From positions 44,194,844-44,258,843 of the forward strand of contig CM068370.1 in NCBI GenBank assembly GCA_034769895.1: 64,000 nucleotides of DNA. Reading direction: 5' to 3'. The notes under the pieces were generated by a model, which was not told where the DNA came from, did not search any database, and worked only from the letters and a program-made list of their open reading frames with translations. Position 1 is the first letter of the stretch; every line of letters begins with the position of its first letter. Both the position numbers and the translations under genes were made by a program. Of the stretch, positions 34,717 through 47,100 are shown piece after piece. The stretch is from Magicicada septendecula. Taxonomy: Eukaryota > Arthropoda > Insecta > Hemiptera > Cicadidae.

Positions 34717-35445
34717 ATAATCATCATCATCATCATCTATCTGTCCAGGATTAGACAGGTTGCCTGTTCCGGCTTCACCATCTCCGTCTCGGTCTGCCTA
34801 CATTTCTTCTTCCGGTCGGCTTATAATTCAGGTTTTTTCTTGGAATTTTTTCTGGAGACATGCGCATAACATGTTCTTTCCATCTTTTTTATAATTCTTC
34901 GCTAGTTCCATTACTGGTTGTACTTTTAATTTCTGTCTTATATCTTCGTTCTTTACGTGATCTAATCTTATACATCTTATACAACCTTTCACAGATCTAA
35001 GATATTTCATTTCAGACGTTTCCATCTGTCTATAATCTTTCTTTCTTGGTGCCCACGACTCGGCCCCGTATAATAGCATGGGGGACTGCCATCACCTTAT
35101 AGAATTTAATTTGTGTTTCTTTCGTGGTCTTCCCTTTGAGTGTTCTCCGTAATGTCCCACATAATCTTTGGAAGTTGTTTGTTTTATTAAGAATATCTTT
35201 GTCTTCTTCATATGTAATATCACATCCTAGGTAACTGAAATGTGATAGTTGTTCTAAAATTTTATTTTCAATTACAATTTTTGTCCGAATCGGACAAACA
35301 AACAGCATGTTTAGGAACTCGTGTCGGCTAATCTGTATACCTAGAGGAGCACTTTGTTTCCATTCTCGCACGAGGTCATCTATATATATATATAGATAGA
35401 ACAGTGTAGGTGATAAAGTGCATCCCTGTCTGACACCTTAGATAT
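34717..35445 (-). mobile_element. 5'-truncated non-LTR retrotransposon (RTE-like, second family)
   Basis: On the - strand: a VRQGC-like block near 35425-35440 and an IDDLVREWK stretch (about 35350-35385), then ISRHEFLNMLFV, HFSYLGCDITY, GTLRRTLKG..KFYKVMAVP, then in another frame MLLYGAESWAPRKKD and EMKYLRSVKGC. It ends in an ATG/TTA triplet tail at 34711-34738. Relative of, but distinct from, the family at 909-1601. Broken by at least one frameshift at about 35075. Confidence 0.75.
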
Positions 35446-35604
35446 AATAATAAAAGGCATATTTACTAATAGGCTTAATATCATCACTGTAACAGTGAGA
35501 ATCTGTTCTAAAGTTTGATATATCATGTTTTTGGTACTAATATAGTTGTACGAAATTAGGAAGAAGAGTCTGTAGGAACAAAAATACTGCTATTAATTTG
35601 TATT

Positions 35605-35840
35605 AAAACTCAATCGGTTTTCTTTTCAATTTGTGTCCACACAATGTTCAAACAACTACAATTGTGGAACGCTTGTGTTTTAGTCGACACCACGTCCTGT
35701 TTAGGAGTTACTGACGGTCGCGACTGCTTCGTCGCAAACTCAAACTGACCTACTTTACTGAGAGAGCAATTGTGGGCAATTAGTGCGCCATTCACAGAAC
35801 TTGTCAGACAACACAAATCTTTAACAAAGGCGACACAAAT
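35605..35840 (+). repeat. Interspersed repeat related to 5811-6015
   Basis: Same block order as 5811-6015 in the same orientation, with considerable divergence. Confidence 0.45.
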
Positions 35841-36316
35841 GAGTCATCTCTCTAAAATTGCTTAATAACTCCACTGCAATTACAATATATTTTATTGACT
35901 AACTAGTTAATGATTTTAAATCAATTAATTGACACTTACCGTCCATCATGTGAACTCTAAATATAAAAAATTGTTAAAAAATTATATTATTAAAGTTATA
36001 ACGAAAACATTACTATATGTGGGTGCGAATTACTAAGATTAGAAAAACACATGGAGGACTAAAAAGTAGAGACACTGTATAAGAGGCATTCTAGAAGCTC
36101 AGGCAAAATTATACAATGAAGAAACAAGAACACGAGTAGAGTTAGAGCGAATAAGATGGAAATGATAAGTAAAGCGATTGAACTAATGTAAGCAAGTGAG
36201 AAGAACGCTGAAAGCTTCGCCACAGAAAATATAGAATATTTAACCAACGTCAAGGACAAAGCAAAGTATTGACGGAAACGGAGGTGAAATGAAACGCATG
36301 ATCTATACGAAATGAA

Positions 36317-36683
36317 AGTTAACTAAACAGAGGATGGGGTCTGATTATAAGAAGATTTAAGAGACGAGGAGGAAGAAAGTTAAATAAACAGAGGGTGGGT
36401 CTGATTATAAGAAGATTTAAGAGACGATGAGGAAGAAAGTTAAATAAACAGAGGATGGGTCTGATTATAAGAAGATTTCAGAGACGAGGAGGAAGAAAGT
36501 TAACTAAACAGAGGATGGGGTCTGATTATAAGAAGATTTAAGAGACGAGAAGGAAGAAAGTTAACTAAACAGAGGATGGGGTCTGATTATAAGAAGATTT
36601 AAGAGACGATGACGAAGAAAGTTAACTAAACAGAGGATGGGGTCTGATTATAAGAAGATTTCAGAGACGAGGAGGAAGAAAGT
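36317..36683. repeat. Minisatellite, about 60-bp unit, six copies
   Basis: Each unit has AGTTAA.TAAACAGAGG, GGGTCTGATTATAAGAAG and AGAGACGA.GA.GAAGAA. Units are nearly identical, differing at a few positions, which points to recent expansion. Confidence 0.95.
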
Positions 36684-37170
36684 AAAAATTTCAGGAAACA
36701 TGGAATTTATAGTTCAACTTGCATATTTCGATACCATTATTACTCGAATGGTATGATGTATAATTTTACTGTTTAAAGTACTAACTTAAAATAGGTCTTT
36801 TAGAAAAATGCAACACTTGAATTTTGAAATATGAAGTAATTAAACTCTACCTTTAATAAGGTTTAAAATATTGGGTTTTATATTAGGTTATTACAATAGG
36901 CTATATGATCCACGGTGGCAGCAGTGGTACGCGTGGGGGAGGGAATTAATTAGGTATTTGGTCAGGATGGGGACTAATCGTTGCTTACAAATTAAAAATC
37001 AAAGACAATCCAATCTGTGTTGTAAGACATCTGTTCATAGGCGTCCACTCTTTTGTCTACCTAAACAGATAAGAAAAGCGCAAGATCCAATCGTGAAATG
37101 GATCCACACTTGTGCGCTTTCAACTTAAACTTCGGTTTCAATTTTCAATTCTGCTTTCCACACCGAGTAG
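36684..37170. other. Gene-free stretch
   Basis: A chance 85-codon frame at 36871-37128 has no recognisable domain. Confidence 0.5.
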
Positions 37171-37280
37171 TTCTTGAGCATGCCTTAGATCGAAAGTACT
37201 GAACGCATGCCACAAAGTGTCTACACCTATGCGTCACAGTTGTCAATTTTTTTCCAGTGTAAAAGTGAAAATGGACGTGA

Positions 37281-37700
37281 CTGACACTCCTATGTTAGGG
37301 GGTATAAGTGCTGCATTTTTAGTGCTGACAAAAGTTAGAAAAAGGCTTGAAAAATGTCAACGCTCCATATGGTTGAAAGATTATTTAAAGACACGGAATT
37401 TTGGAATTATGAGATACCTGGATGATAACGTTCTGTTTAAGAACTTTACGCCTAGAATAACTTTATCTCTAGAACGAACTTTTACATGCTTTTACAAATA
37501 GTGAAGTCTAAGATCGAAAAGAAAATACTCGCTTTAGAGAAACAAGACTAGCTGAAGTGAAATTAGCAATCACACTTAGGTATTTGGCTACCGGTGATTC
37601 ATTTACTTCTTTGATGTACTTATTTAAAGTATCCAAGCGATTCATTTCATCAATGCTTCCCGCGGTTCTTTCACAGTCAGTTCATACTTCGTAGCCAAAA
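37281..37700 (+). pseudogene. PIF/Harbinger transposase, N-terminal relic
   Basis: A first frame to TAG at 37499-37501 gives WLKDYLKTRNFG, then a LFKNFTPRI-like stretch, the N-terminal pattern of HARBI1-type transposases. After a stop and frame change, about 37571-37690 reads LAITLRYLATGDSFTSLMY and FKVSKRFISSMLPAV, the helix-turn-helix region just before the nuclease. The DDE nuclease is missing. Surrounding 37171-38033 has imperfect inverted ends (TTGAGCATGCC at 37172; complement of TTGAGGCATGCCC near 38022-38034), so this may be an internally deleted copy. Confidence 0.65.
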
Positions 37701-38035
37701 CAGCGTAAGCATCATCATTCTTTTCATTTTGTTTGTGTAATTTTGTCCGTGATGTCCCATAAGACACAATGTGACCTATAATCTTCAATAAAGGCCAACA
37801 TTTGTTCTGCCGACGTGGTAAACAATAAACACAGCCACAGTAATCACGAAAACTGAATAAAACCTTTCTGTAAAACTATGAAGTTGCACGGAATGTTGAA
37901 AGAAGATCCATTGGTGGTGGAAGCACGTGCGTTACTGAATGCGTCACTAAAAATGCCGACCTTCAACTGATTTTGAGGCATCCTTTGTGCATGCGTTACG
38001 TTCGCTAGAGGAAGGTCCTACTGGGCATGCCTCAA

Positions 38036-38465
38036 ATGCTTGAAAAACATGTTTGTGTATATGAGTGTGTGCGCGTGTGTGCGAATGTTTGTATCCTTGT
38101 ATATGTGAAGGAGTTGAGACAGTTTGTTTTGCATTTTGTAATATTGTATAAATTAAGATCTGTGATATTATAATTTCCTAGTGGTATTTAAAAAAAATAT
38201 TGGATGATGTAAAACAAACTGTCTCAGCTCCTTCACAAATACAAGGATAAATAGGCTAAATACGCCCACACACCTCACATACACAAACACGTTTACTCAA
38301 ATAATTGTTCTGTTGTATTTGACAATTCTTTTGTATTCCACAGGTCCTGATGATGACAATAAATACTGTCGAACCGTCGACACAAATAATATAAATTTGT
38401 GTTATATTTATTGACCAATCCTCACAAACACTTCATCGAAAAATTCATTGATTGACCACGAATTT
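38036..38465 (+). mobile_element. PLE-like tail with inverted left arm
   Basis: 38137-38465 is homologous to 51793-52125 in order: TGTGATATT, GATGATGTAAAACAAACT, CTCCTTC, ACACAAACACGTT, CTCAAATAATT, the CTGATGATGACAATAAA core and CCTCA.AAAC.CTTCA. The left part (about 38036-38145) is the reverse complement of about 38200-38310, giving a tail-out palindrome like 7334-8437. No clear target duplication. Confidence 0.65.
38347..38375 (+). ncRNA. Hammerhead-like core
   Basis: CTGATGA, GACA/TGTC stem, GAACC, then a CACAAAT/ATTTGTG hairpin as stem III. GAACC for GAAAC suggests decay of this copy. Confidence 0.4.
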
Positions 38466-39082
38466 AAGGAATTATATTTTAACCCTATATTTTTTGCAAA
38501 ACTTTCTCCAAGAATAGATTTATGTGTAAATCTTACCAGAAGTAAGCGTTATGTAAGCGTTTTACTTACATAAGCAAATATATACTGTACTTTAACATTT
38601 TTGTTGTTTGTTATTTTGTACAAAATATAGATACTGCAAGAAGATGTCTATACTTACCCAAAAGCGAACAGATGTTGGAAACTCTCAGTGGAAAACACTA
38701 CCAGTAACAAATTCAGCGCACGTGATGGAAATATATACGAGCGCGCTTGTTATACAACAACTGTTAAACTGAGTTGATTTTTGTTCAGCAAAAAAGAAAA
38801 TCATGCTTGAGGGATAGTGAAATACAGTACAAGATATTGTATTACATTGTGTTGTTTTTCTTTTACTTACGCAGAAAAGGAGAACAAAGTTTTGAAACGT
38901 ATAAAATACCTTTGTTAAAAACTATGTACGTTAAATCTAAACTATGAAAATATTTAATTAATATCATCGTTTTCGGATACTTGCTTTTCCGTTTCATCAT
39001 CATAGTCATGACTACCATCACCACAGTCGTCATCGTCATCAATTTCACTTCAAGTATTAACTCTGCCAACGGTGTTGTTTAA
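38466..39082. other. Gene-free AT-rich stretch
   Basis: A short CAT/GAC triplet-rich patch near 38996-39045; nothing else recognised. Confidence 0.55.
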
Positions 39083-39975
39083 CACTGCCGGTCCCAAGCC
39101 CGTGGCCTCAACTCGCAAGTGACGAGGAAGAAGGAGGGGGAGGAGTAAGACCTCGTTAAAAAACTTGGGTCCACCTGGCTCCGGATGGTAGCACCCTATA
39201 AGGGCCTCTAACCAGGGTTACGGTGAATACCTCAACGGCGGATGCTGCAGAGTAGGGAGTCTACGGTATGGCGCAAAAGGCTAAAGAGGCAACCCATTCT
39301 CCCTGGTGTAAATAGAGAGAATCGTTGCCTTGCGATTAAGCGTGATCTTTAAAGGCTAAGGGAGTAAACCCTGAAAGAAAATCAGGGTAGACCAGGCTAT
39401 TAGCTGTGTGAAAGCAACTGGTTTAGGAGACGGAAACCCTGAATAAAAATGACCCGGCCCTCTACGTTGGGGTTGGGCGAAGGCCCAACAACCCCTCCCC
39501 GTAAAACCAAAACGTTCAGGAACCAATAAGCATACCTCGGAATATGAATGGGTTTAAACGGCAACGACTAAGGTAAAAGAAACTGGACTATGCGATAGGA
39601 ACTTGGAACGTTAGATCATTGATGAAAACAGGAGTAGTGAAAGATCTACTATGGAGAATGCGTCACAATGAGGAGCTGTATAAAGACGATGATCTGGCCA
39701 CCACCATCCGAACGCATAGATTGCAATGGGCAGGACACATCATTAGGATGGAAGGTAACCGAATACCTAGGAAGATAGAGTTTAGTCAAATCGAGGGTAG
39801 AAGGCCTGTCGGAAGACCCAAGACACGCTGGATTGACGCAGTGGGGAGGGATGCTGATAATTTACTTAAAATAAAACGATGGACATCGATCGCCAAGGAC
39901 AGGGAAAATGGAGGTGGATGATTATGGAGGCTAAGGTTCGACTTCGAACTCTGACGCCATAGAAGAAGAAGATTA
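39083..39975 (+). mobile_element. Internally deleted non-LTR retrotransposon keeping both ends
   Basis: 39083-39570 is a G+C-richer leader (CGGTCCCAAGCCCG, GGTAGCACCCTATAAGGG) of the kind seen 5' of APE-type elements. At about 39590-39620 the frame reads YAIGTWNVRSLM, the N-terminal signature of the AP-like endonuclease. It then jumps within about 15 codons to the C-terminal region: TTIRTHRLQWAGHIIRME, RRPVGRPKTRWIDAV and AKDRENGGG. A short GAA repeat ends it at about 39961-39972. All of the reverse transcriptase is missing. It resembles a SINE-like deletion derivative that keeps promoter and 3' recognition ends. Confidence 0.75.
39619..39921 (+). CDS. Fusion frame: endonuclease start joined to RT C-terminus
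   Basis: An uninterrupted 100-codon frame to TGA at 39919-39921, inside the deleted element. It continues in frame from the endonuclease start upstream (GTWNVRSL at about 39604). Residues of the WAGHIIRM and GRPKTRW blocks are well preserved. Neither catalytic domain is present. Whether it is translated is unknown; it may simply not have had time to decay. Confidence 0.45.
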   Translation: MMKTGVVKDLLWRMRHNEELYKDDDLATTIRTHRLQWAGHIIRMEGNRIPRKIEFSQIEGRRPVGRPKTRWIDAVGRDADNLLKIKRWTSIAKDRENGGG

Positions 39976-40030
39976 GAATTTTTAGCTGACCTGTTCCGAA
40001 ACAACGCTAATCTTTCGCTTATCAGGCATG

Positions 40031-40160
40031 TACGAGGGGGGACCCAAAAGTAACCGGAATCGTTGAACAGAGGGCTCGCCGGTTCTAAAGTACCGGTTTC
40101 CGCCGCTAGGTGCGTGTTGCCGGGATCCTTACTCCATATTCAATCTGAACAAGAGCAGAC
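40031..40160 (+). mobile_element. Mariner-type end fragment
   Basis: TACGAGGGGGGACCCAAAAG followed by TAACCGGAAT resembles one terminal inverted repeat of irritans-type mariners, including the TA at the start. No second end found before element B. Confidence 0.5.
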
Positions 40161-40353
40161 TTACAACATTGTAATATAAATTATCAGCTTTTAGAATGTT
40201 ACAGAGTACACAAATAATTCAGTTTCATTTTGAACTAGTTGGCGGCCGATATAAAGTAGGCTACCAGTAACATTTTACTGTAAGTTACTCTGTCAGACGT
40301 TTTACAACGATTAGTGACCTTGCTATGTAGGAATAGCAATGTGTTCATTTCTT

Positions 40354-40357
40354 ATAA
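40354..40357. repeat. Target-site duplication of LTR element B, left (ATAA)
   Basis: ATAA here and at 49555-49558. Confidence 0.7.
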
Positions 40358-41970
40358 TGTGACGATTTAAATTGTGACAATTACAAAAAAAAAAAAAACT
40401 TTAATTAATTAAGGTTGCGTACTATTAACCATTTAAATCTCACAATAATAATAATAATAATAATAAAAACATGTAGGTACTAAATGTGAATGTAAGAAGT
40501 AATTAATCAGGGCAAAGTATCCGTAAAGAAAAGGCATATTGTAAATAATTATTATGTTCGTATTTAACCCTTTGCTTGCTATCAAGCGCCTACCTGTTGA
40601 TACCGGAATCGACATGTTTTCCGAGTCTACTGTAATTAAAAATAAGACGGTAAACTAATGTTAATAATTAAAGTATCTGTAGACGCAGAGAGTAACTAAA
40701 ACAATTAATTTAAATGATGTATTTTTATCTAGCGATAGTTGGTATAAATAAAAAAGTTTATTCAAAGAGAAACAGGAACTATATATGCTCGCGGAATAAA
40801 CACCCCACTCTCTCTTGTCATGTACAAGGGTAGCGGACGAAAAACAGCTCTCTCGCCATGACGACTCCCAGTAGTGCAGACGCACGAGCAAAATGCTCTG
40901 TTCAAAAGTTATGCAATTTATTGTTGGTGTGGATTAATTAATTATTAGTTTGTATTTTACTAAGTGTTACAAAAAGTGTAACATGTAACGTTAACAAAAA
41001 GAACATTTCAAAAAATTTGTAACAAGAAGAAAGATGTAACTACAAACGGCAAGTGTTAAAAAGAAAGAACGATGACTGCAATCTTCACCGATGGACGAAT
41101 CTTTTCAACTTCTCACCTGTGGTCATGGACCATCTGAATTACAACTTTAGTATACCCTACCGATGATGCAGTTCGAGACATCTGAGAATCAACGAGTATC
41201 TGCGTAGAAGACTCTACCTATCCTGCAGACGTTTTAAGCCATGAACAACTGAGACCAGACCAAGACGAGGACGACGTTTTAGGACTCCCAAGACGGAACC
41301 ACCTGGAGGAGATTACTACATCCAAAAATAGAGGTGACTCGATAGCACGTCTATCGAGGAATAATGATAATAGTTTTTGTAACACAATACTCTATTAAAG
41401 ACACTTTCAGAGACGATTGATTTTATAAGAATATAAAGTAAAAACTTAAATTTGAGAATTTAATTGTAACTAGTCAATATCATTCAATTGTAACAGTTTA
41501 GATATTAACGTAACGTAGTATTATTAATACCATTCTTCTAATGGAATATATAAAGAAGCAAAAGGTAAAAAGTCTTGCAAGAAAAAGTTTTGAATTGAAT
41601 ATAATTAAAAGATTAGAGACTAAATATCAATGGTTACCCGGATCCGGGGGTATAGCTAGATAAATCTGTTGTGATCCCGTAGTCTAAATAAAGCAATTCA
41701 ATTAATTTTAATAATTTGATTAATAATGTCATGGGATCTGTTCTTTGGAGTAAATGTTATATTTCAAATGTTTAATAAAGCAAGTCTTCTTGTTACACAC
41801 ATATACGGAGTATATAAATCAACAGTTTCACCTTCCCTGATTCCTTGTATGTCTTACTGTGTATTGTTCTGATTTAAATTTCAGCTCGTCTGGAATAAGG
41901 CAGCCTGAAATAATTGGCAGAACCAATTACTTTGGGTTCCCTCCGTTATAACTCAAAAGAAGAGGTTATA
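40358..41970 (+). repeat. 5' LTR of element B (1613 bp)
   Basis: Starts TGTGACG, ends GGTTATA. TATAAATA at 40743-40750; AATAAA at 41687-41692. An internal (AAT)n lies near 40443-40466. Confidence 0.93.
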
Positions 41971-41973
41971 AGA

Positions 41974-41987
41974 TGCGCAACTCTGCT
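41974..41987 (+). promoter_or_regulatory. Candidate primer-binding site of element B
   Basis: TGCGCAACTCTGCT, three bases after the LTR, differs by one base from the site in A and matches 13 of 14 positions of the complement of the initiator tRNA-Met 5' end. Conserved while most of the leader is not. Confidence 0.5.
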
Positions 41988-42640
41988 AATTTGTTTAAAT
42001 TTTGCTACTAATTGTAAAAAAAAAATTTTAATGACTTGTGTTGTTAAACAGTAATTGTGTCCCTATTCATAAGCTGTTGATTTATTTACTCGTGTATTTT
42101 AATATGTGTCAGAAATTTAAATAAGATAAAAATAATAATTAATATTATAGTAATATAGTATAGATAATTTTATTAGTAAATATGATATGTGTAAAGTAAG
42201 AGTAACATATAATCCAATGTAAACAAACCATGTAGGTACTTGTTAAAAGTCCCATTCAGAAACGTACCCCATTCACGACAATCTCGGACATGTAAATTTC
42301 CTGTTGGCGATTGTTTAATATTATCGTAGTCGGTCTCCCCAGTTAGAGTGAGAACAATCGGTCACCCTTCTTGTGTGGTGTATTGTTATTTGCAGCGTGT
42401 CTGTTCATGTGTTAGTAACCGAAGGGGGAATCTTTTGCCGTAAGCATCTGTAAGACTGTGTGAGATTTCTCTCTCTCTCTCTATGTAAAATGACAACCTT
42501 TGTCATCTCATTCTAATTGTTTATTAATAAACGTGTAAAAATACGATTTATTCATATTGTTATGTTTGTGTAAAATGATATAGCGTTGTATAGTAGTAAA
42601 TACAAATCGTAGAATAATTAGTTCTAGCCACTTTACGAAA
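41988..42640 (+). other. Untranslated leader of element B
   Basis: AT-rich; a short CTCT run near 42470-42482. Nothing else recognised. Confidence 0.6.
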
Positions 42641-44190
42641 ATGGCTGAATTTAATCCTGATTTATTAGTAAAAGATGAGCTATGCTACGAAGCACTTTTA
42701 CGAGGTCTAAAACACGTGAATGTAACCGTGTCTGAATTACGAAAATCATTACGCCAAACCGGATCAGAGACAACCTCGCAGTTAGATAAAGTGCGTGAAC
42801 TCGATTATGACGGCGAACGAGAAACCTGTTATGCGAAATATCGGGAACTGATAGTATTATCTCAGAACCTTAAGGACAAGAAATCACCCACGGAACTTTT
42901 GCGCGTTACACAACGTATAGAACATTTAACCCGCCGATTAAATAATTTATTAAGCTGGCCTGACGTCCCCGTCGTCCCCGCCGATGTGCAGAAATTTGCA
43001 GATGAAGCATTATGCCAATTACCTATAATTATTAACGACTTACGTCGAAAGTCGGATGCATCAAGAATGGAGGAAATTGAACAAGACTTACAAAAATTAT
43101 ATATCTCCCCTGGTCATTCCCCTATTGTAGAACTCCCTCCCACCACCTCGAACCCCGAATCTCCCACCGCATCTAAGATACAACTGAGTCCTGTAGAATT
43201 ACCTAGTAGAAAAATAAATACCCTAACTATGTTAGAACCACCACCACCTAAAGTTCCTCGTACGTGTACTAGTCAAAATGCGACCACTAATCCTTCGAAG
43301 GAAATACAAAACGTAAATGTGAATGTTGACCTCTACGGAAAGATTTCCCACCCAGTAGAGAAAATAATTAATGAGATTCCTTACACCGATGGGTTAAGTA
43401 TAACGATACTGTTAACTTTTATAAAATACCTGCTGCAAATAAAAGATCTACAACAATTAAACGATCGGCAAATACTGCAAGTAATCTTACCCAAATATAA
43501 ACCACCATTACGAGATCGAGTACTAGAATCATTACACTCGAGTCTTCCAGTAGAAGATCTTCATACGAATATAATCAAATATTTTATCCCCACGGGAATT
43601 TATGAGGATATCAAAAGAAGTACTGTACTTTGAGTACAAGGAGCTCGCGAAAGACTGGCCCACTATATTGCGGATATCCGAGAATCTTCAAGTATACTAC
43701 AAGTCGACTGGACTGAAAAACAATTGGTCGATACTATCCTAGTAGGCTTGTCTCCTGATGAACGCTCCCGTTTAGCACTAATAAGTAGACCCCTTACGTT
43801 CGCGGACTTTGAACAATGTAGCATTCATTCTTCCAATGTTTGGTACGCAGATCAGCACAGACATGCATCGGTATCCACTACACCACATAGAAAAGAAATG
43901 CATGCTTTAGTATCTGACGCAAGAAGTCTACAAGAAAGAAGACCATTTCGAAGATCAACCAATGGCCATGGTAAGTCCCAGGAGGCTGAACCGCTCCAGG
44001 AAACCAGAAAGACACAACGTAAAGAATATGTGTGTTACAACTGCGGAAAATCTGGACATCTCAGTAGATACTGTAAACAAAAAAGGTATAATCAAAAAAC
44101 CTCATTATCCAAAAAACATGTAAGGCAGGGAGATCCAAAACCCTGTGTCTTCCGCAGCATCGTAAAAAAAGGTAAACCCCTGAGAGTCAA
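42641..44190 (+). pseudogene. gag of LTR element B (one in-frame TGA)
   Basis: Starts MAEFNPDLLVKDEL, same start as A, with the initiator in an AAAATGG context. The capsid-like part includes DLYGKISHPVEK and ILVGLSPDERSRLAL; one CCHC knuckle, CYNCGKSGHLSRYC, lies at about 44033-44074. TGA at 43631-43633 stands where element A has CGT (Arg), so a CGA-to-TGA change is likely. A proline-rich linker near 43130-43260 is longer than in A. The frame continues without shift into the protease. Confidence 0.92.
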
Positions 44191-47100
44191 CAAAATAAAA
44201 CAAAATAATAATAATAACAAAAGAAAACTAGACCCCTATGTAAAAAATTTTATAGATAAATGTAACGCTATTAATAAGTGTAATTTCAGTAAGTGTCAAT
44301 TACCTTATATACAAGTTGACCTTGGTGTAACATCCACCCTCGGTTTAATTGATTCTGGATCAACGCGAAGTTTAATTAGTCAAGACCTCGCCAATAAGTT
44401 ATTTAAACATAATTTAGTCAAACGCAGTCAATCCGTAAACATTAAATGCTCAACCGCTAACAAACAAAACTTCATAATAAAACTTATCATCACATGTAAA
44501 ATTAAAATAAAACATTTGATGTGGTATTTTCCAATGTTAGTAAGCGACGAATTAGGACCCGAGTTAATATTGGGAGCTGATTTTATCAATAAAACCGGAA
44601 TAATTCTGAATATTCATGATAAGAAGTTTTACTTTGGATTCGATCGTTCACGGATATATAACCTAGAGGATGATTCAAATAACAGAGAAAGTACTAGCAC
44701 TACTTCTTCTCATCTAAAGCATCACGAATGTGAATTAGGTCATCTGGAAAGTAAAGATAGACGGAACATACAAAAGTTAATAAATCAATTCTCCAATGTC
44801 CTCACCCCAAAGTTAGGACTGACGGATCTGATAGAGTATAAAATAAATTTGAGCGATAATAAAGTAATACGTTTAGCCCCATACAAGTTATCACCGCCAA
44901 AAATGGAAGTAATGAGGAACCAAATTAATAAACTATTAGAACAAGGAGTCATCGAACCCTCTACTTCATCTTATTCTTCTCCCGCGTTTTTAGTACCCAA
45001 AAGCAACGATAAACATAGATTAGTTGTAGACTATAGACAACTAAATAAACGGATAGAATTTGAATCCATACCACTTCCCGACATCCACAGTGCCTTTCAT
45101 TATTTTACGAAAGCAAAAATTTTTACCATTATGGATTTGAATCAGGCTTTTCATCAGATACCCCTTTCAGAAGAATCGAAACGTCTCACCGCTTTTGCCG
45201 TCCCTTTCAACCTATACCAATTTACAAGGGTACCTTTTGGTATTTCCCAAGGTAGTTCTGTATGTAGCAGATTATTAGAAAAAGTATTTCATGACATAAA
45301 GTTTAAATATGTGTACCACTACCTAGACGATATTGTCATTTACAGCGAGTCAATGGAACAACATCTTGCACATCTACGTGAAGTACTATCACGATTAGAG
45401 AAAGCTGGATTAACTGTAAACCCTAGTAAAGTAAATTTTGCTGTGACGCAATTCTCTTTTTTAGGTCACATCGTAAGAGCCAACGGAAAGGTAAGCATAG
45501 ACCCAGAACGAACCCGTGCTATCAGAGAATTTTTACCACCGCGGGATGCGAAAGGAATTGCCCGATTTTTATGAATGATCAATTATTTCCACAAGTATAT
45601 CCCACATCTAGCCGAAATTGCAGCACCACTAAATACTTTAAGAAAGAAGGGAGTAAAATTTGAGTGGAATGAGCAACGCCAAACCGCATTTGAGAAATTA
45701 AAGGAAAGCATCATATCACCCCCCGTACTACAATTAGCCGATTTTACTAAACCGTTTGTTGTGCAGACAGACAGTTCAAGTGTAGCCCTAGGTGCAGTAA
45801 TTTATCAAGAAGTAGATAACTCTCGATTACCAATTAGTTACGCTTCACGCACCCTGACGGACCAAGAAAAGAAATACTCCGCATACGAATTAGAATGCTT
45901 AGCTATCGTTTTTGCGTTTGAGAAGTTCAAACCATTTTTAGAACATAAAGAGTTTTTGCTAGAAACAGATAATCAAGCTTTATCCTGGCTACTAAATCAC
46001 CCAAAACAATTAGGTCGAATCGGAAGATGGGTATTGAGATTAAATTGTTTTAAATTCAAAGTACAACATATTAGAGGCACCCAAAACGTAGTTGCCGATA
46101 CCCTGTCACGTATGTTCCAGCCGAGTAGTAATAATTACGAAAACAGGAGTAGAGAGACACCGATTATTAATACGTTAATTACCGAATTTCCTCTTGCATT
46201 TACGGATTTAGCCCATTATCAACAACAAGACCCACGTTTGAGTCCCATCATCGAACAACTTGAAAAAGGAAACAAGTCTGAAAAATACCTATTAAATAAG
46301 AAAGTATTATGTTGTAGAATAGCTAACGGAAAATATTTGCGAATCATCGCCCCGGATATTATTAAACCTATGCTAATGGAATATTATCACTCTTCCACTA
46401 TTGGAGCACACATGGGAATAAATAAAACCATACATTGAATTCGTAGAGAATATCACTGGGAAAATATGAACAGTGAGATAGCTAACTTTGTAAAAAGGTG
46501 TAAGTTGTGTGCACTCAGCAAACCCGCTGGAAACAGCCAAATAAGTCAGTTAGTATCTGAGATTCCTGCCACCCCATTCACCAAAATTTATTTAGACTTT
46601 TCTGGACCCTACCCACGTTCCAAGTCAGGAAATACTATGTTACTAATTTGCGTAGACTCCTTTAGTAAGTTCGTCTGGATGTACCCCATGCGGCGAGCTT
46701 TAGCTACGACAACAGTAAGTATTTTACAGAATAGGTTATTCAAAGATTTCGGTATTCCAGTCCATCTAGTGTCGGATAACGGACCACAGTTTAAGTCCAA
46801 GGAATTCAGGAACATGTGTTTTAAACTAGGTATAAACCACATTACCACTACCGAGTATCGTCCACAAGGTAATATAGCTGAGAGGTATTTGCGAAACCTA
46901 AAATCTGCTTTAATTGCCTACCATGCTAACGACCATACTTCTTGGGACCAAAACCTATCCTGGATACAATTCGCCTTTAATTCGGCATACCATGAAGGAC
47001 ATAAGTCAACCCCATTCGAACTATTGTTCAAGTATAAACCTAATCACCCATTATCCACAAAGTGGAAAATACATGAATTGTTACCCCTTGAAATTAGGGA

